A DNA stretch of 64,000 nt from Syntrophaceae bacterium. Lineage in GTDB: Bacteria; Desulfobacterota; Syntrophia; Syntrophales; Smithellaceae. Of this stretch, positions 45,300 to 54,542 are shown piece by piece (within the stretch, counting starts at the first letter, position 1; each line of letters opens with the position of its first letter). The notes under the pieces were generated by a model, which ran no database searches, was not told the DNA's origin, and saw only the letters and a program-made list of their open reading frames with translations. The stretch lies in NCBI GenBank assembly GCA_018436925.1, contig JAHDKI010000003.1:122517-186516 (forward strand), in the 5' to 3' direction. Made by a program: the position numbers and the translations under genes.

Positions 45300-45680
45300 T
45301 TAGATATTGTTCTTTTCCGCTTTGATAACGGCAATCTGCCCGCTGCAGACCACCGCGTCTTCAACCATCACCTTGAAACTGAACCACTGCTGATCACCGG
45401 GTTTTTCGGCTTGCAGCCGGATACTGAACCGTTCCCCCGGAAGCACCGGACGCGTGAAGCGCACACGGCGAAGGGCGCTGATTTTCGCGTTTTCATTCCG
45501 CAGGGCCGCCTGATCCCTAATCGCCTGACAGGCGGTTTCGACCAACGCAACCCCCGGCAGAATCGGCTGCCCGGGAAAATGCCCTGCAAACCATAAAGAC
45601 TCGGCGTGCGCCGCGGCCGAAACGTCCAAGCCTTCGCCCCCGGCCTGGGCGCTTTCAATTAAAGACCAGGAATCCTTCAA
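45300..45680 (-). CDS. FabZ-like 3-hydroxyacyl-ACP dehydratase
   Basis: 126 aa, starting at TTG with a strong GGGAGGGAG upstream. The hotdog motif is GHFPGQPILPGVALVETACQAI (HFPGxPxxPGV), and RFTRPVLPGERFSIRL matches the central strand. This is the active-site region of FabZ and ApeI/ApeP-type dehydratases, with His in HFPG. It is shorter than housekeeping FabZ at its N-terminus. It dehydrates 3-hydroxyacyl-ACP. Confidence 0.85.
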   Translation of the reverse strand: MKDSWSLIESAQAGGEGLDVSAAAHAESLWFAGHFPGQPILPGVALVETACQAIRDQAALRNENAKISALRRVRFTRPVLPGERFSIRLQAEKPGDQQWFSFKVMVEDAVVCSGQIAVIKAEKNNI

Positions 45681-45805
45681 GAAACTCCCTCCCGATCCGA
45701 TCCATTCTGATGAATCGTTTTGTAAAGGTTTTTCCTATATCACCGTTTGTTTTTTCAATCAAAAAAAAAATTTTTAACACGCGCCGCAGCATTTTTCAGG
45801 TTTTT

Positions 45806-46606
45806 TCAAACATGACATTTCATCACCGGCCTTCCGATCAGCTCGGCAAGCGGCGCTATCTTCAGTCCCGCCGCGCCGATCCCCTTGAGGACGTCTTCCA
45901 TTTCCGCATACAGAACTTCATCCGCAGCATACCGTGGCGGCACATCGTGCATTAAAATAATGTCCCCCGGTTTCAGTCCGGAAAGAATTTTCCGCCCCAA
46001 CCCGGCGATACGGCGATTTCCCGCATCACCGGCGCGGCGGCTGAAGACCACGCCGTACATGCCCAGCGTGTTGAGGATGCCGTCTAATTTGGGATTGATG
46101 ATGCCGACCGGCGGACGAAAGGCCAAAGGCTCGACCCCCAGGCTTGACAGCGCCTGCTGAGCCCGCTGAATTTCCCGGTACAGCGTCCCGCCGCTTCGAA
46201 GCATGAGACAAGGATCATGGCTGAAGGAGTGATTGCCGATGGAGTGACCTCGCCGCAGAATCTCGGCAATGAGATCCGGGTGGCGAAGGGCGTTTGCACC
46301 CGAGACAAAAAAGGTCGCTTTTGCGTTGTAGCGGTCAAGCAAATCCAGAACGCGGCGGGTGGTCGGCTCCGCCGGTCCGTCGTCAAATGTTACGCTGACC
46401 GCACCGGAGCCCCTCGACCCACGGCCGATCATCGGCCCCAGAAATTGCATCCGGGGAAAGAAACAGGCCGCCAGGCAAAGAAGAATATAAAGGAAGAGCA
46501 ACAAGACTGAAACAAGCGGCGAAACAAAAAAGGCCGCCCCGGCGGCCGCAATGGCAATCACTCCCGCCCAGTGCGCGGGAACCCCGTTGAAACGCGATTT
46601 CTTCAT
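45806..46606 (-). CDS. Membrane-anchored NodB-type polysaccharide deacetylase
   Basis: 266 aa; the ATG lies in an ATGA overlap with the B12 radical SAM stop. Two N-terminal hydrophobic segments (GVIAIAAAGAAFFVSPLVSVLLLFLYILLC) anchor it. The NodB motifs are SVTFDDGPAEPTTRRVL, GNHSFSHDPC (HxxxH metal ligands), and FRPPVGIINPKL. It should remove N- or O-acetyl groups using a divalent metal. In an operon of lipid enzymes it may act on a sugar head group, not on cell wall; that is inference. Confidence 0.85.
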   Translation of the reverse strand: MKKSRFNGVPAHWAGVIAIAAAGAAFFVSPLVSVLLLFLYILLCLAACFFPRMQFLGPMIGRGSRGSGAVSVTFDDGPAEPTTRRVLDLLDRYNAKATFFVSGANALRHPDLIAEILRRGHSIGNHSFSHDPCLMLRSGGTLYREIQRAQQALSSLGVEPLAFRPPVGIINPKLDGILNTLGMYGVVFSRRAGDAGNRRIAGLGRKILSGLKPGDIILMHDVPPRYAADEVLYAEMEDVLKGIGAAGLKIAPLAELIGRPVMKCHV

Positions 46607-47955
46607 GGAATCAGATGCTCCCAAAGCGGTCCGGAATGTCCCCGTTCGTAAAGTCTGGGCAAAATCCGCGTCGCCTTGCTTTCGCCGGCGCCGATCAGCC
46701 AGTTCAGACGGCCGTCGGCATGCGCCTCGACGCGGCTGACGATTTCATGATCGCTGATAAAGGGCGACCGGTAGAAAACCGGCTCGAGAAGATTGTCTGA
46801 GGCCGCGATCTGGCCTTCTGCAAGCGCGGTTTCATATAAAGACGTATGGGGATAAATCCGGATTCCGCAAAAAAAGAAAAAAACGGCCTTGTCCAGACGA
46901 TCCGCCCCCAAAAGGGTTTCGGAAAGCGTTTCGGAATTTTCGCCCGGTCCGCCCAGCAGGAAGTAGTGCGCGGCAAACAAACCCGCGTCCAAAACCTTCC
47001 CATGAGCGCGGAGAACTTCGTCCGAGGTAAAAGGCTTTCTTAAATTTTTCAGCATTTTGTCGCACATCGATTCCGTGCCGAATTCCACGTGCGTAAGCCC
47101 CGCATCGGCAAGCAGGCGGTAGTAATCCGCAGGCGGCTCGGTGGGCGCGAAAAAACCGCCCCAGGGAATCGACAGGCCGGCCTCGATAAAGGCGCGGGCC
47201 ACCTTCGCGCTGTGATCGTAGCTCGCGTTGAAAGCCGAATCGGTCACAAAGATATACTTGGCGCCGGCGTCCTGAAGGGCGCGGGCCTGCGAGGCGATTT
47301 CCGCCGCATCGAAAAAGCGCATGGCCGCGCCTTCAATATACGGGTAGGTGCAGTAGCTGCAGCGAAACGGACAGCCTCGTTTGGTTTGTAAATTGAGCAT
47401 GCCGCCGTAGGTGAGATAATGCCCGATGTGCGGCGCATCGGGATCGAAACGCCGGATCATCCTGCCCTTCCAGGGAATACATCTCAGCTCTGAAGTGCCG
47501 GGCGTGACGACGCCCGGAATGTCCGACGGGTCTTCATGCCGGTCAAGCGCGGCCAGAAGCTCGGGCAACCGTTCGCCCTCGCCGGCGATGCCGTAATCCG
47601 CGCTGAGCGCCTGAAGGAATTCCAGAGGAAAGACCGTATAGCCGCTGCCGCCTAAAATCACCGGCGCGGCTGAAGCCTGCCGGATGCGTTTCATGATGTC
47701 CGCATAATCAGCCAGGAAACCATGGCGGTTGATGGTGTCGGTGTTGTCGATGTTGCGAATGGAAAGTCCGATGTAGTCGGGTCGGCTTTGGCGGATCTCG
47801 TCTTCCAGGGCGTCGGGCGACGACAAAGCGTTGAGATCCAGGATCCGTGTTTCATAATCCGGATGCAGGCATCCCGCGACATAATCGAGCCCGAGCGGAT
47901 AGACCGCGTAAGGCTTTTTCATTCTGTTCGCGGATATGAGCAAAACTTTCTTCAT
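46603..47955 (-). CDS. B12-binding domain/radical SAM protein
   Basis: 450 aa from MKKVLLISANRMKKP. The N-terminal Rossmann-like cobalamin domain has YPLGLDYVAGCL, LDLNALSS, PDYIGLSIRN and PVILGGSGYTVFPLE. The radical SAM motif is KRGCPFRCSYCTYPYIEG near residue 200, followed by VTDSAFNASYDH and HVEFGTESMCDKMLKNL. It is a class-B-type arrangement known from methyltransferases and from P-methyl and hopanoid enzymes. It may catalyse methylation or a carbon-skeleton reaction of a lipid. It has four bases of overlap with the deacetylase gene, so the two are translationally coupled. The start has only a weak ribosome site (GTGGA). Confidence 0.88.
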   Translation of the reverse strand: MKKVLLISANRMKKPYAVYPLGLDYVAGCLHPDYETRILDLNALSSPDALEDEIRQSRPDYIGLSIRNIDNTDTINRHGFLADYADIMKRIRQASAAPVILGGSGYTVFPLEFLQALSADYGIAGEGERLPELLAALDRHEDPSDIPGVVTPGTSELRCIPWKGRMIRRFDPDAPHIGHYLTYGGMLNLQTKRGCPFRCSYCTYPYIEGAAMRFFDAAEIASQARALQDAGAKYIFVTDSAFNASYDHSAKVARAFIEAGLSIPWGGFFAPTEPPADYYRLLADAGLTHVEFGTESMCDKMLKNLRKPFTSDEVLRAHGKVLDAGLFAAHYFLLGGPGENSETLSETLLGADRLDKAVFFFFCGIRIYPHTSLYETALAEGQIAASDNLLEPVFYRSPFISDHEIVSRVEAHADGRLNWLIGAGESKATRILPRLYERGHSGPLWEHLIP

Positions 47956-48023
47956 CAAATCCACAACATTGACGGACGGGCGGTGAGGGTCGTTTCATTG
48001 CCGCACATCGCATAAAAAGCGTT

Positions 48024-48290
48024 TTATTTTTGTCTTTTTTCGGCGATGAACTCGGCCAGCGTCCGGACCGACGCGAAAACCTTCGCGCCGAGTTCTTTGT
48101 TCTCAATCTTGATGCCGTAATCTTTTTCAATCATCATGACCAGTTCCAGGACATCGATGGAATCAATGCCCGTATCGCCGCCGACGAGCTGATCGTCGTC
48201 GCCGATATCCTCGGGCGTGACGTCCATCAGCCCCAGTGTGGAAATAATCTTGATTTTCAATTCACCAATTAACGATTCGACCGTGCCCAT
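48024..48290 (-). CDS. Acyl carrier protein (second)
   Basis: 88 aa from MGTVESLI, after GAGGTGG. The phosphopantetheine site is GGDTGIDSIDVLELVMMIEKDYGIKI. Distinct from the first ACP (DSIDV versus DSMDL and a longer acidic loop), so the two may serve different enzymes or stages. Upstream of the B12 radical SAM gene and downstream of a small membrane-protein gene. Confidence 0.9.
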   Translation of the reverse strand: MGTVESLIGELKIKIISTLGLMDVTPEDIGDDDQLVGGDTGIDSIDVLELVMMIEKDYGIKIENKELGAKVFASVRTLAEFIAEKRQK

Positions 48291-48329
48291 TGTCCACCTC
48301 AACGTCGTGAAAATTTTAACGCCACCCTC

Positions 48330-48770
48330 TCAAATGCCGTCCGGTGAAGGCGTTTTTTCATCCGGACAGGATGTACCGTCAAGCAAATGAATGTCTTCCC
48401 CGAGAATCTTTTCCAGCACAATCCGCACCAGCCACCGGGTGATCACATGAAAGTAGCGGGTTCCCGCCAACTTCATGCCGAGAATGAAGATAATCGTGGA
48501 TATCGCATAAATCAAGGGGCCGCCGACGATTGCGACCAGCGGCTCTTTCGTCCAAACCGCGATGATTCCCAAAGCGATAACCGCCGGAAGACCGATCAGA
48601 TAACTAAAGGCGATCAGCCCCAAGCCGACCATCATCTTGATCGTCGGCTTGTGGCGCATGGCTTTCAAATCGGCTTTTTCGTCAATGGCCGATTTACAGA
48701 ATTTTGTCCGGGCGCAGCGAAGCGCCGTCTTCTTAATAATATTCAAACCTTTTCCCGATGCCGGCTTCAT
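48330..48770 (-). CDS. Small membrane protein of the ketosynthase cluster, unknown function
   Basis: 146 aa. A basic N-terminus (about 40 residues, with two Cys) is followed by two or three membrane helices (MVGLGLIAFSYLIGLPAVIALGIIAVW; LVAIVGGPLIYAISTIIFILGMKLAG) and a C-terminal amphipathic region (YFHVITRWLVRIVLEKILGED). No family is recognised. It may anchor the cluster's enzymes or move a lipid. A shorter start at MRHKPT (near residue 38) is possible because no strong ribosome site precedes the longer one. Confidence 0.6.
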   Translation of the reverse strand: MKPASGKGLNIIKKTALRCARTKFCKSAIDEKADLKAMRHKPTIKMMVGLGLIAFSYLIGLPAVIALGIIAVWTKEPLVAIVGGPLIYAISTIIFILGMKLAGTRYFHVITRWLVRIVLEKILGEDIHLLDGTSCPDEKTPSPDGI

Positions 48771-48844
48771 CTTCCAAAAAATTGGGCGATCATAGCGTCA
48801 ATCCGGAAAGATTTTCAATCTTTTTTTCTCCCCGCGGGCTTGGC

Positions 48845-49447
48845 CTATTCTTCGCGGACCATCATGCCGCCCACGGCATGTTTCGACCGGCGCGGGTAGT
48901 CGGGATAACGGATATCCTTGAAAATTCCGGTTCTGGCCTGAGAAACGGTCGCGATCTGTTCGTCATCGACGTAAATCCGCCCGTCTCCGACGATCAGCGA
49001 CGCGCCGGAATCTTTCAGATGCGAATACCGGCGGACATCGATTTCAAAACGCACGCACTTGTTATACGGACGAATCTGGCCGTTGAAGGCCACCTCGCCG
49101 CAACCCAGCGCGCGGCCCGTTCCCAGCGCCCCCCGCCAGATGCAGTAAAAACCCAGAAGCTGCCAGATCGCATCCACGCCCAGACATCCGGGCTGAACCG
49201 GATCGCCCGGAAAATGGCACTGAAAATACCAGGCATCCAGACGAATGTCCTGTTCGGCGACAATCCGCCCGCCGCGTCCGTCCGCCTCGAGCAAGGTAAT
49301 CCGGTCCATCATTAAAAAAGGCGGCGCCGGCAGGCGCGCTTCGAAATGCTCGGGCGGATCGGTCACGAGCGTTCCGTAGACAAACGCGAGCAGCTCTTCA
49401 AAATTGAAGGATTTTTTTTGTAAAAACGCTTGATATGTCATCATCAT
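48845..49447 (-). CDS. FabA-like 3-hydroxyacyl-ACP dehydratase/isomerase
   Basis: 200 aa, with three consecutive ATGs (49447, 49444 and 49441) after AGAGG. The FabA signature WYFQCHFPGDPVQPGCLGVDAIWQLLGFYCIW is intact with the catalytic His in CHFPGD; Asp in GVDAIWQ matches the catalytic acid. RPYNKCVRFEIDVRRYSH continues the double-hotdog core. FabA introduces an alkene and isomerises trans-2 to cis-3, so a cis double bond may be set here. First gene of the minus-strand cluster. Confidence 0.88.
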   Translation of the reverse strand: MMMTYQAFLQKKSFNFEELLAFVYGTLVTDPPEHFEARLPAPPFLMMDRITLLEADGRGGRIVAEQDIRLDAWYFQCHFPGDPVQPGCLGVDAIWQLLGFYCIWRGALGTGRALGCGEVAFNGQIRPYNKCVRFEIDVRRYSHLKDSGASLIVGDGRIYVDDEQIATVSQARTGIFKDIRYPDYPRRSKHAVGGMMVREE

Positions 49448-49704
49448 GAGCCTCTTTCTTCCGGAGCGACTTTGGATTTTTGAGATGGAAGGCGTTTTGT
49501 AAAATCCCGGGCCGGGGCGTCGTTTTTCGAGGAGAAAATCTGACCAAACCTCTCAATAGCGCTCCAGTATCGAAGAAACGGGGATTTGTCAAAAGAAAAA
49601 ACCCCGTATCGCCATCGCGCAGGCTCAATTCAATGTGGCATAAAAAAGGATTTTAAGATATACAACGCCGCAAATATCCCACCTGAAAAAAGAGGAACAA
49701 TATC

Positions 49705-50397
49705 ATGAACAGGAAAGCGCTCCATCAAATCAGCTACGGGCTCTACATCGTCACGTCGGGCGCAGACGGCAAATTCAACGGCCAGATCGCCAATTCGATC
49801 GTTCAGGTCACATCCCGGCCGGCCACCGTCGCGGTCTGCATCAATAAGGAAAACTACACGCACGAGCTGATCCGATCAAGCCGCAAATTCACCGTCTCAA
49901 TCGTCACCGAAAACGCGCCCATGACGTTCATCGGTCTTTTCGGCTTCAAAAGCGGCCGCGACACCGACAAGCTCAAAAACACCAAAACGCAAACCGGCGC
50001 AACCGGCGTGCCCTATATTCTGGATTACTGCCTGGGATACATCGAAACCGAGCTCGAAGGCGAACTCGACTGCGGCAGCCATACCATCTTTGTGGGAAAA
50101 GTGGTCGAAGCGGACCTCACGGGCGACGGAGAACCGATGACCTATGCCTACTATCAGAACGTCAAAGGCGGGAAATCTCCTAAAACCGCCCCGACTTTCG
50201 ATCAGGACGCCGCCCCCGCCAAGCCTAAAACATCCGCACAGCGCTACGTCTGCACGGTGTGCGGTTATGTCTACGACCCGGAGGCGGGCGACCCGGACAA
50301 CGGCATCGCCGCCGGCACCGCTTTTGAAGAAATTCCCGACACCTGGACCTGCCCGATCTGCGGCGCCGAAAAAGATAAGTTCGAACCGGAAAAATAA
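49705..50397 (+). CDS. High-molecular-weight rubredoxin (flavin reductase-rubredoxin fusion)
   Basis: 230 aa. Residues 1-150 form a flavin reductase-like split barrel ([79 protein letters not shown]). After a Pro/Ala linker, residues about 178-230 form a rubredoxin: [21 protein letters not shown] and [14 protein letters not shown]. This is the Hrb type of strict anaerobes, which passes NADH-derived electrons to oxygen- or NO-reducing flavodiiron proteins. AGAGGA precedes the start. Convergent with the copper ATPase gene. Confidence 0.92.
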   Translation: MNRKALHQISYGLYIVTSGADGKFNGQIANSIVQVTSRPATVAVCINKENYTHELIRSSRKFTVSIVTENAPMTFIGLFGFKSGRDTDKLKNTKTQTGATGVPYILDYCLGYIETELEGELDCGSHTIFVGKVVEADLTGDGEPMTYAYYQNVKGGKSPKTAPTFDQDAAPAKPKTSAQRYVCTVCGYVYDPEAGDPDNGIAAGTAFEEIPDTWTCPICGAEKDKFEPEK

Positions 50398-50400
50398 CCT

Positions 50401-50436
50401 GCCAGGCGCGGAAGGGCTATTCCTTCCGCGCCTGGC
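50401..50436. terminator. Strong bidirectional terminator hairpin
   Basis: Perfect 15-bp stem: GCCAGGCGCGGAAGG at 50401-50415 and its complement at 50422-50436, with a 6-base loop. Located between the convergent rubredoxin and copA stops, with only short T-runs beyond it. Confidence 0.8.
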
Positions 50437-50445
50437 TTCTCAACA

Positions 50446-52914
50446 TCACGCGTCCTTTTTTTTCTTCCAGATTCTTTTCAAACGCAGCGAATTGCCGACC
50501 ACCGATACGGAACTCGCCGCCATCGCGGCCGCCGCGTATTCGGGATTAAGCAAAACGCCGAACGCGGGATACAGAGCTCCGGCGGCAATGGGAATGCCGA
50601 TGACATTATAAATAAACGCCCAGAACAAATTCTGTTTGATGACGCGCATTGTGGCGCGCGACAGGTCAATCGCCTGCGGCACGGTCCGAAGATCGTCGCG
50701 GATCAGCGTGATGTCGGCGGCTTCGATAGCCACGTCCGTGCCGGCGCCGATGGCAATGCCCACATCGGCCGCCGCCAGAGCGGGCGCGTCGTTGATGCCG
50801 TCGCCGACCATGGCGACGCTGTGCCCTTCGCGCTTGAGAGTTTCGATTTCGCGGGCTTTGTGACCCGGCAGCACATCCGCCAGCACGCGATCGACATCAA
50901 GCATGGAGGCGATGCTGCCGGCCGTCCGGGCATTGTCCCCGGTCACCATTGCCACTTGAAGCCCCCGGCGTCGAAGGTCATCGACGGCCCGACGCGCGGA
51001 TGGTCTCAGCACATCGGCCAAAGCAAGAAGCCCGACGAGCTTTTGCTCTGAAGCGACATACACCACCGTTTTGCCTTCCCGGGCCAGACGGTCCGCTTCC
51101 TGTTCGAATACTTCCGCGTCAATAGCATGCTCCCGCATCAGCGCCAGATTGCCGATCAGGCAGGCGCGCCCCGCCACAAGACCGCTGGCGCCCAGACCGG
51201 AAAGCGCCGTAAATTTTTCCAGGCGTTCGGGGGCGATCCGCCCGGTGCGCGCGTGCTCCACAATCGCGCGGGCCAGCGGATGTTCGGACACCTGCTCCAG
51301 CGACGAGGCCAGCACAAGCACATCGCGCGGATCATGTCCTTCGGCGCTTAAGATATCCGTCACCGCGGGCCTGCCTTCCGTCAGCGTGCCGGTTTTATCG
51401 AAGACCACCGTAGTCAGTCCCTGGATTTTTTCCAGCGCTTCCCCGCCTTTAATCAGAATGCCGCTTTGCGCGCCCAGGCCGGTGCCGACCATGATGGCCG
51501 TCGGGGTGGCCAGACCCAGCGCGCACGGGCAGGCAATGACCAGCACGGAAACAAAATTGATCAGCGCCCGGCTGAAACTCGGCTCGGCGGGAACAACATA
51601 CCAGATCATCAGGGTTGCCAGGGCGATTGTGATCACCACCGGCACAAAGACGGAAGCCACCCGGTCGGCCAGACGCTGAATGGGCGCTTTGGATCCCTGA
51701 GCTTCTTCCACCAGACGAATGATCTGCGCGAGCATGGTTGCGGCGCCGACGCCCGTCGCCTTCAGGGTAAAACTGCCCGAGGCGTTGATCGTCGCGGCAA
51801 ATACCTTGTCGGACGGTTCTTTGGACACCGGCAGGCTTTCGCCGGTGAGCATGGATTCATCCACGCTCGATTGTCCTTCAAGTACAATGCCGTCCACCGG
51901 AATTTGCTCTCCGGGGCGCACCCGGAGCACATCGCCTGCCGTCACCGCCTCGACCGGAACATCGGTTTCCGTCTCTCCGTCCAGACGATGCGCGATTTTC
52001 GGCTTGAGCCCCAGAAGCTTCGAGATGGCGGCCGAGGTTTTTCCTTTCGCGCGCGCCTCCAGATACCGCCCCAGCAGGATCATCGTGATGATGATGGCCG
52101 CGCCGTCGTAATACACATGGGGTTCAAGCCCCGCCCGGGAAAAAAATGACGGAAAAAATGTGGCGGCCGAAGAATAGGCGTAAGCGGAAAAAGCCCCCAG
52201 AGACACCAGGGTATTCATATCCGATGTTTTCTGACGGGCGGCCTTGAACGCCCCGACAAAAAAACGGCTGCCCACCCAGAACACGGCGGGCGCCGTCAGC
52301 ACAAACATCGCAGTCATCATTCCCGATCGCGGAATGGCCTGCAAAAAAGCAAACCAGTGCTGCATCGAGCCTAAAAAGATAAAGACGCTCAGCGCCGCGC
52401 CGACAATGAGTTTGCGCTTCATCTCCCGAAGGTCTTTGGCGCGCGCCGCCGCCATTGGATCGTTTGCGGCATCCGTCAGTTCGCCGAGATACTCATAGCC
52501 CGCATCAACGATGGCCTGGGAAAGGGCCTCCATGCCGGCCCAGGCCGCATCATGGGTTACCGTCGCCCGTCCCGTGGCCAGATTCACGCTTGCGGAGAGA
52601 ACGCCCGGAACCGCCGCCAGCGCGTTTTCCACCCGACGCACACACGCCGCGCAGGTCATGCCGCCGACGGAGACCGTCTGGGTGGCTGTATCCGCATCGG
52701 CCTCGGCAAAGGCTTCGTAGCCGATGTCGCGCACGGTCTCGATCAACGCGTCAGGCCCGGTGAGCGACGGATCATACTCCACCGACGCTTTTTCAGTGGC
52801 GAAATTGACCGACGCGGACAAAACGCCGGGCGCGGCCTGAAGCCCTTCTTCGACGCGCCGCACGCACGCCGCGCAGGTCATCCCTGAAATGTTCAGACGA
52901 AGTTTATTCGACAA
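50446..52914 (-). CDS. copA: Copper-translocating P-type ATPase with two HMA domains
   Basis: About 822 aa. Two N-terminal HMA domains, each [12 protein letters not shown], are followed by the P1B-1 core: CPC in [13 protein letters not shown], the phosphorylation site [14 protein letters not shown] in [11 protein letters not shown], and [20 protein letters not shown]. The ion-binding N and YN positions (FAYNVIGIP in [17 protein letters not shown]) are present. It exports Cu+. The likely start is a TTG at 52914, with a weak ribosome site, overlapping the upstream chaperone stop; this overlap suggests translational coupling. Confidence 0.92.
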   Translation of the reverse strand: MSNKLRLNISGMTCAACVRRVEEGLQAAPGVLSASVNFATEKASVEYDPSLTGPDALIETVRDIGYEAFAEADADTATQTVSVGGMTCAACVRRVENALAAVPGVLSASVNLATGRATVTHDAAWAGMEALSQAIVDAGYEYLGELTDAANDPMAAARAKDLREMKRKLIVGAALSVFIFLGSMQHWFAFLQAIPRSGMMTAMFVLTAPAVFWVGSRFFVGAFKAARQKTSDMNTLVSLGAFSAYAYSSAATFFPSFFSRAGLEPHVYYDGAAIIITMILLGRYLEARAKGKTSAAISKLLGLKPKIAHRLDGETETDVPVEAVTAGDVLRVRPGEQIPVDGIVLEGQSSVDESMLTGESLPVSKEPSDKVFAATINASGSFTLKATGVGAATMLAQIIRLVEEAQGSKAPIQRLADRVASVFVPVVITIALATLMIWYVVPAEPSFSRALINFVSVLVIACPCALGLATPTAIMVGTGLGAQSGILIKGGEALEKIQGLTTVVFDKTGTLTEGRPAVTDILSAEGHDPRDVLVLASSLEQVSEHPLARAIVEHARTGRIAPERLEKFTALSGLGASGLVAGRACLIGNLALMREHAIDAEVFEQEADRLAREGKTVVYVASEQKLVGLLALADVLRPSARRAVDDLRRRGLQVAMVTGDNARTAGSIASMLDVDRVLADVLPGHKAREIETLKREGHSVAMVGDGINDAPALAAADVGIAIGAGTDVAIEAADITLIRDDLRTVPQAIDLSRATMRVIKQNLFWAFIYNVIGIPIAAGALYPAFGVLLNPEYAAAAMAASSVSVVGNSLRLKRIWKKKKDA

Positions 52915-53104
52915 CGTCGTAGCCCGCCTTTCGCACCGCCTCGGCAATCACCGAAAGCGCCACGGGTTTTGTTTCTTCATAGGTCGCCGCGGCGGACGCG
53001 AGATCAACCGACACCTTTTCAATGCCGTCGATCGCGGAAAGCGCTTTGGTGACCGCCATCACACAGTGCTGACAACTCATTCCTTTTATTTTTATTTTTT
53101 TCAT
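52904..53104 (-). CDS. copZ: CopZ-like copper chaperone (single HMA domain)
   Basis: 66 aa from MKKIKIKG, with AAGGAGGG upstream. One HMA domain with [11 protein letters not shown] (CxxC) and the C-terminal RKAGYDVVE. It delivers Cu+ to CopA, encoded just downstream with a 3' overlap. Confidence 0.9.
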   Translation of the reverse strand: MKKIKIKGMSCQHCVMAVTKALSAIDGIEKVSVDLASAAATYEETKPVALSVIAEAVRKAGYDVVE

Positions 53105-53209
53105 GGAACCCTCCTTGATGAAAAACAATGATGGGTTAACATAACCTCTTTTTGCGGGTTGGCAAGACATTTTCTTTAACATATTCAGCGGATTTCACCG
53201 ACAACGGAC

Positions 53210-53237
53210 TTGATAAAATTTTTAATTTCAGTATGAT
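53210..53237 (+). promoter_or_regulatory. Candidate sigma-70 promoter for the MBL-fold gene
   Basis: TTGATA at 53210-53215, a 16-base spacer and TATGAT at 53232-53237, 22 bases upstream of the start. Confidence 0.5.
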
Positions 53238-53258
53238 GCAATCCAAGAAGGAAGGGAC

Positions 53259-54098
53259 ATGAAGATACGCTGCTTCGGGGCCAGAGGCTCCATACCGGTT
53301 TCGGGAAGGGATTATCTCCGCTACGGCGGTAACACAACATGCCTGGAAATCCGCAACGGCCGGGATGATGTGTTGCTTGTGGACGCAGGCTCCGGAATCC
53401 GCGAAGCGGGAAATCTGCTTCTGGCGGAAGGACGCCGCGACTTCACCCTGCTTCTGACGCATGCGCACTGGGACCATGTCATGGGATTTCCGTTTTTCAA
53501 GCCTCTGTACCGGCATGACGCAACCATCACCGTGCGGGGTTGCGCCTTTGCCCAGGACTCCTTAAAAGACATGCTCGCGCGCGTGATGACCGCGCCTTAC
53601 TTCCCGATCAACTACGATGACGTCCACGCCCGGCTGGACTACCCCGAAGAGGGCTTGCTGGATTATTCTTTCGGCGATGTCACCGTGACGTCGGCGCCGC
53701 TGAGCCACCCGAACCAGGGATCGGGCTACAAATTCACCTCCCACGGACGGAGCTTTGTTTTTCTGACCGACAACGAACTGGGCTTCGCACATGAAGGCGG
53801 CCGGACCTATGACGACTATCTGGACTTCTGCCGCGGCGCGGACCTGCTGTTCCACGACGCGGAATATCTTGACGACGAGTACCCGTCGAGAAAAGGATGG
53901 GGGCATTCCACCATCGGGCAGGCGGTCGATCTGGCCATCGGCGCGGGCGTCGGGCAGCTTGGCCTTTTCCATCACAACCAGGACCGCACCGACGAACAGA
54001 TCGACTTCATGGTGGCGCGGTGCCACCGCCTGATCCATGACCGAAACGCTACGCTTGCATGTTTCGCAGTCCGTCAGGGCACGACGATCCATTTGTAA
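53259..54098 (+). CDS. MBL-fold metal-dependent hydrolase
   Basis: 279 aa. The metal motif is LLTHAHWDHVMGFPFF (HxHxDH), with further ligands near SAPLSHPNQGSGYKF, HDAEYLDDEYP and LFHHNQDRTDEQ, all typical of metallo-beta-lactamase-fold enzymes. The opening KIRCFGARGSIP resembles the cyclic-nucleotide or phosphorylcholine phosphodiesterase branch. GAAGGAAGG precedes the start. The substrate is unknown. Confidence 0.85.
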   Translation: MKIRCFGARGSIPVSGRDYLRYGGNTTCLEIRNGRDDVLLVDAGSGIREAGNLLLAEGRRDFTLLLTHAHWDHVMGFPFFKPLYRHDATITVRGCAFAQDSLKDMLARVMTAPYFPINYDDVHARLDYPEEGLLDYSFGDVTVTSAPLSHPNQGSGYKFTSHGRSFVFLTDNELGFAHEGGRTYDDYLDFCRGADLLFHDAEYLDDEYPSRKGWGHSTIGQAVDLAIGAGVGQLGLFHHNQDRTDEQIDFMVARCHRLIHDRNATLACFAVRQGTTIHL

Positions 54099-54148
54099 TT
54101 GTAAAAACGTCCGGAAAACTTTTTTCTCACACCTTTTCAGGAGGCAAA

Positions 54149-54541
54149 ATGCTGTTCTTATTTCATTTAATCTTCATGAGCGCGGCAACGCTGTGCCTGA
54201 TCTCTGGCGTCTGGGTTGCCATGGGATTTCGTAAAAACCGAAACTGGCTTAAAATTCACAAAACCCTCAATCTGACGGGGGCTCTCATCGGGCTGGCAGG
54301 CTTTGCGGCCGTTGCCGCCAACATCATCACCACCGGAGGCGAACATTTCTCGGGACTGCACCAGCAGGCCGGCCTGACGGCTTTAATACTTGTCTGCCTG
54401 ACGGTCTTTCTGGGATTTTATTCATTCCGGGCCAAATCAAAAACAACCGTCCGGGCCTTTCACCGCTGGTCGGGCAGACTGACGCTGGTCTTCGTGATCA
54501 CCGCCGCCGTTTTGGGATTGCGGATGATCGGCATTTTTTAA
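54149..54541 (+). CDS. Cytochrome b561-like four-helix membrane protein
   Basis: 130 aa from MLFLFHL after AGGAGG. Four membrane helices with conserved His in LFLFHLIF, LKIHKTLNL, GLHQQAGLT and RAFHRWSGRLTL, the paired His of diheme b561-type proteins. It may carry two hemes and move electrons across the inner membrane. No soluble partner is encoded next to it. The start is well supported. Confidence 0.65.
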   Translation: MLFLFHLIFMSAATLCLISGVWVAMGFRKNRNWLKIHKTLNLTGALIGLAGFAAVAANIITTGGEHFSGLHQQAGLTALILVCLTVFLGFYSFRAKSKTTVRAFHRWSGRLTLVFVITAAVLGLRMIGIF

Positions 54542-54542
54542 C

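Noticed and set aside
45681..45805. Small gene between the deacetylase and the FabZ-like gene
   Set aside because: The AT-rich plus-strand frame (MNRFVKVFP) has no ribosome site and continues antisense into the deacetylase gene.
38172..49447. The cluster as a standard aryl-polyene locus
   Set aside because: Several typical members (acyl-AMP ligase, glycosyl/acyltransferase, ketoreductase, LolA-like and exporter genes) are missing, while three radical SAM enzymes and a deacetylase are present.
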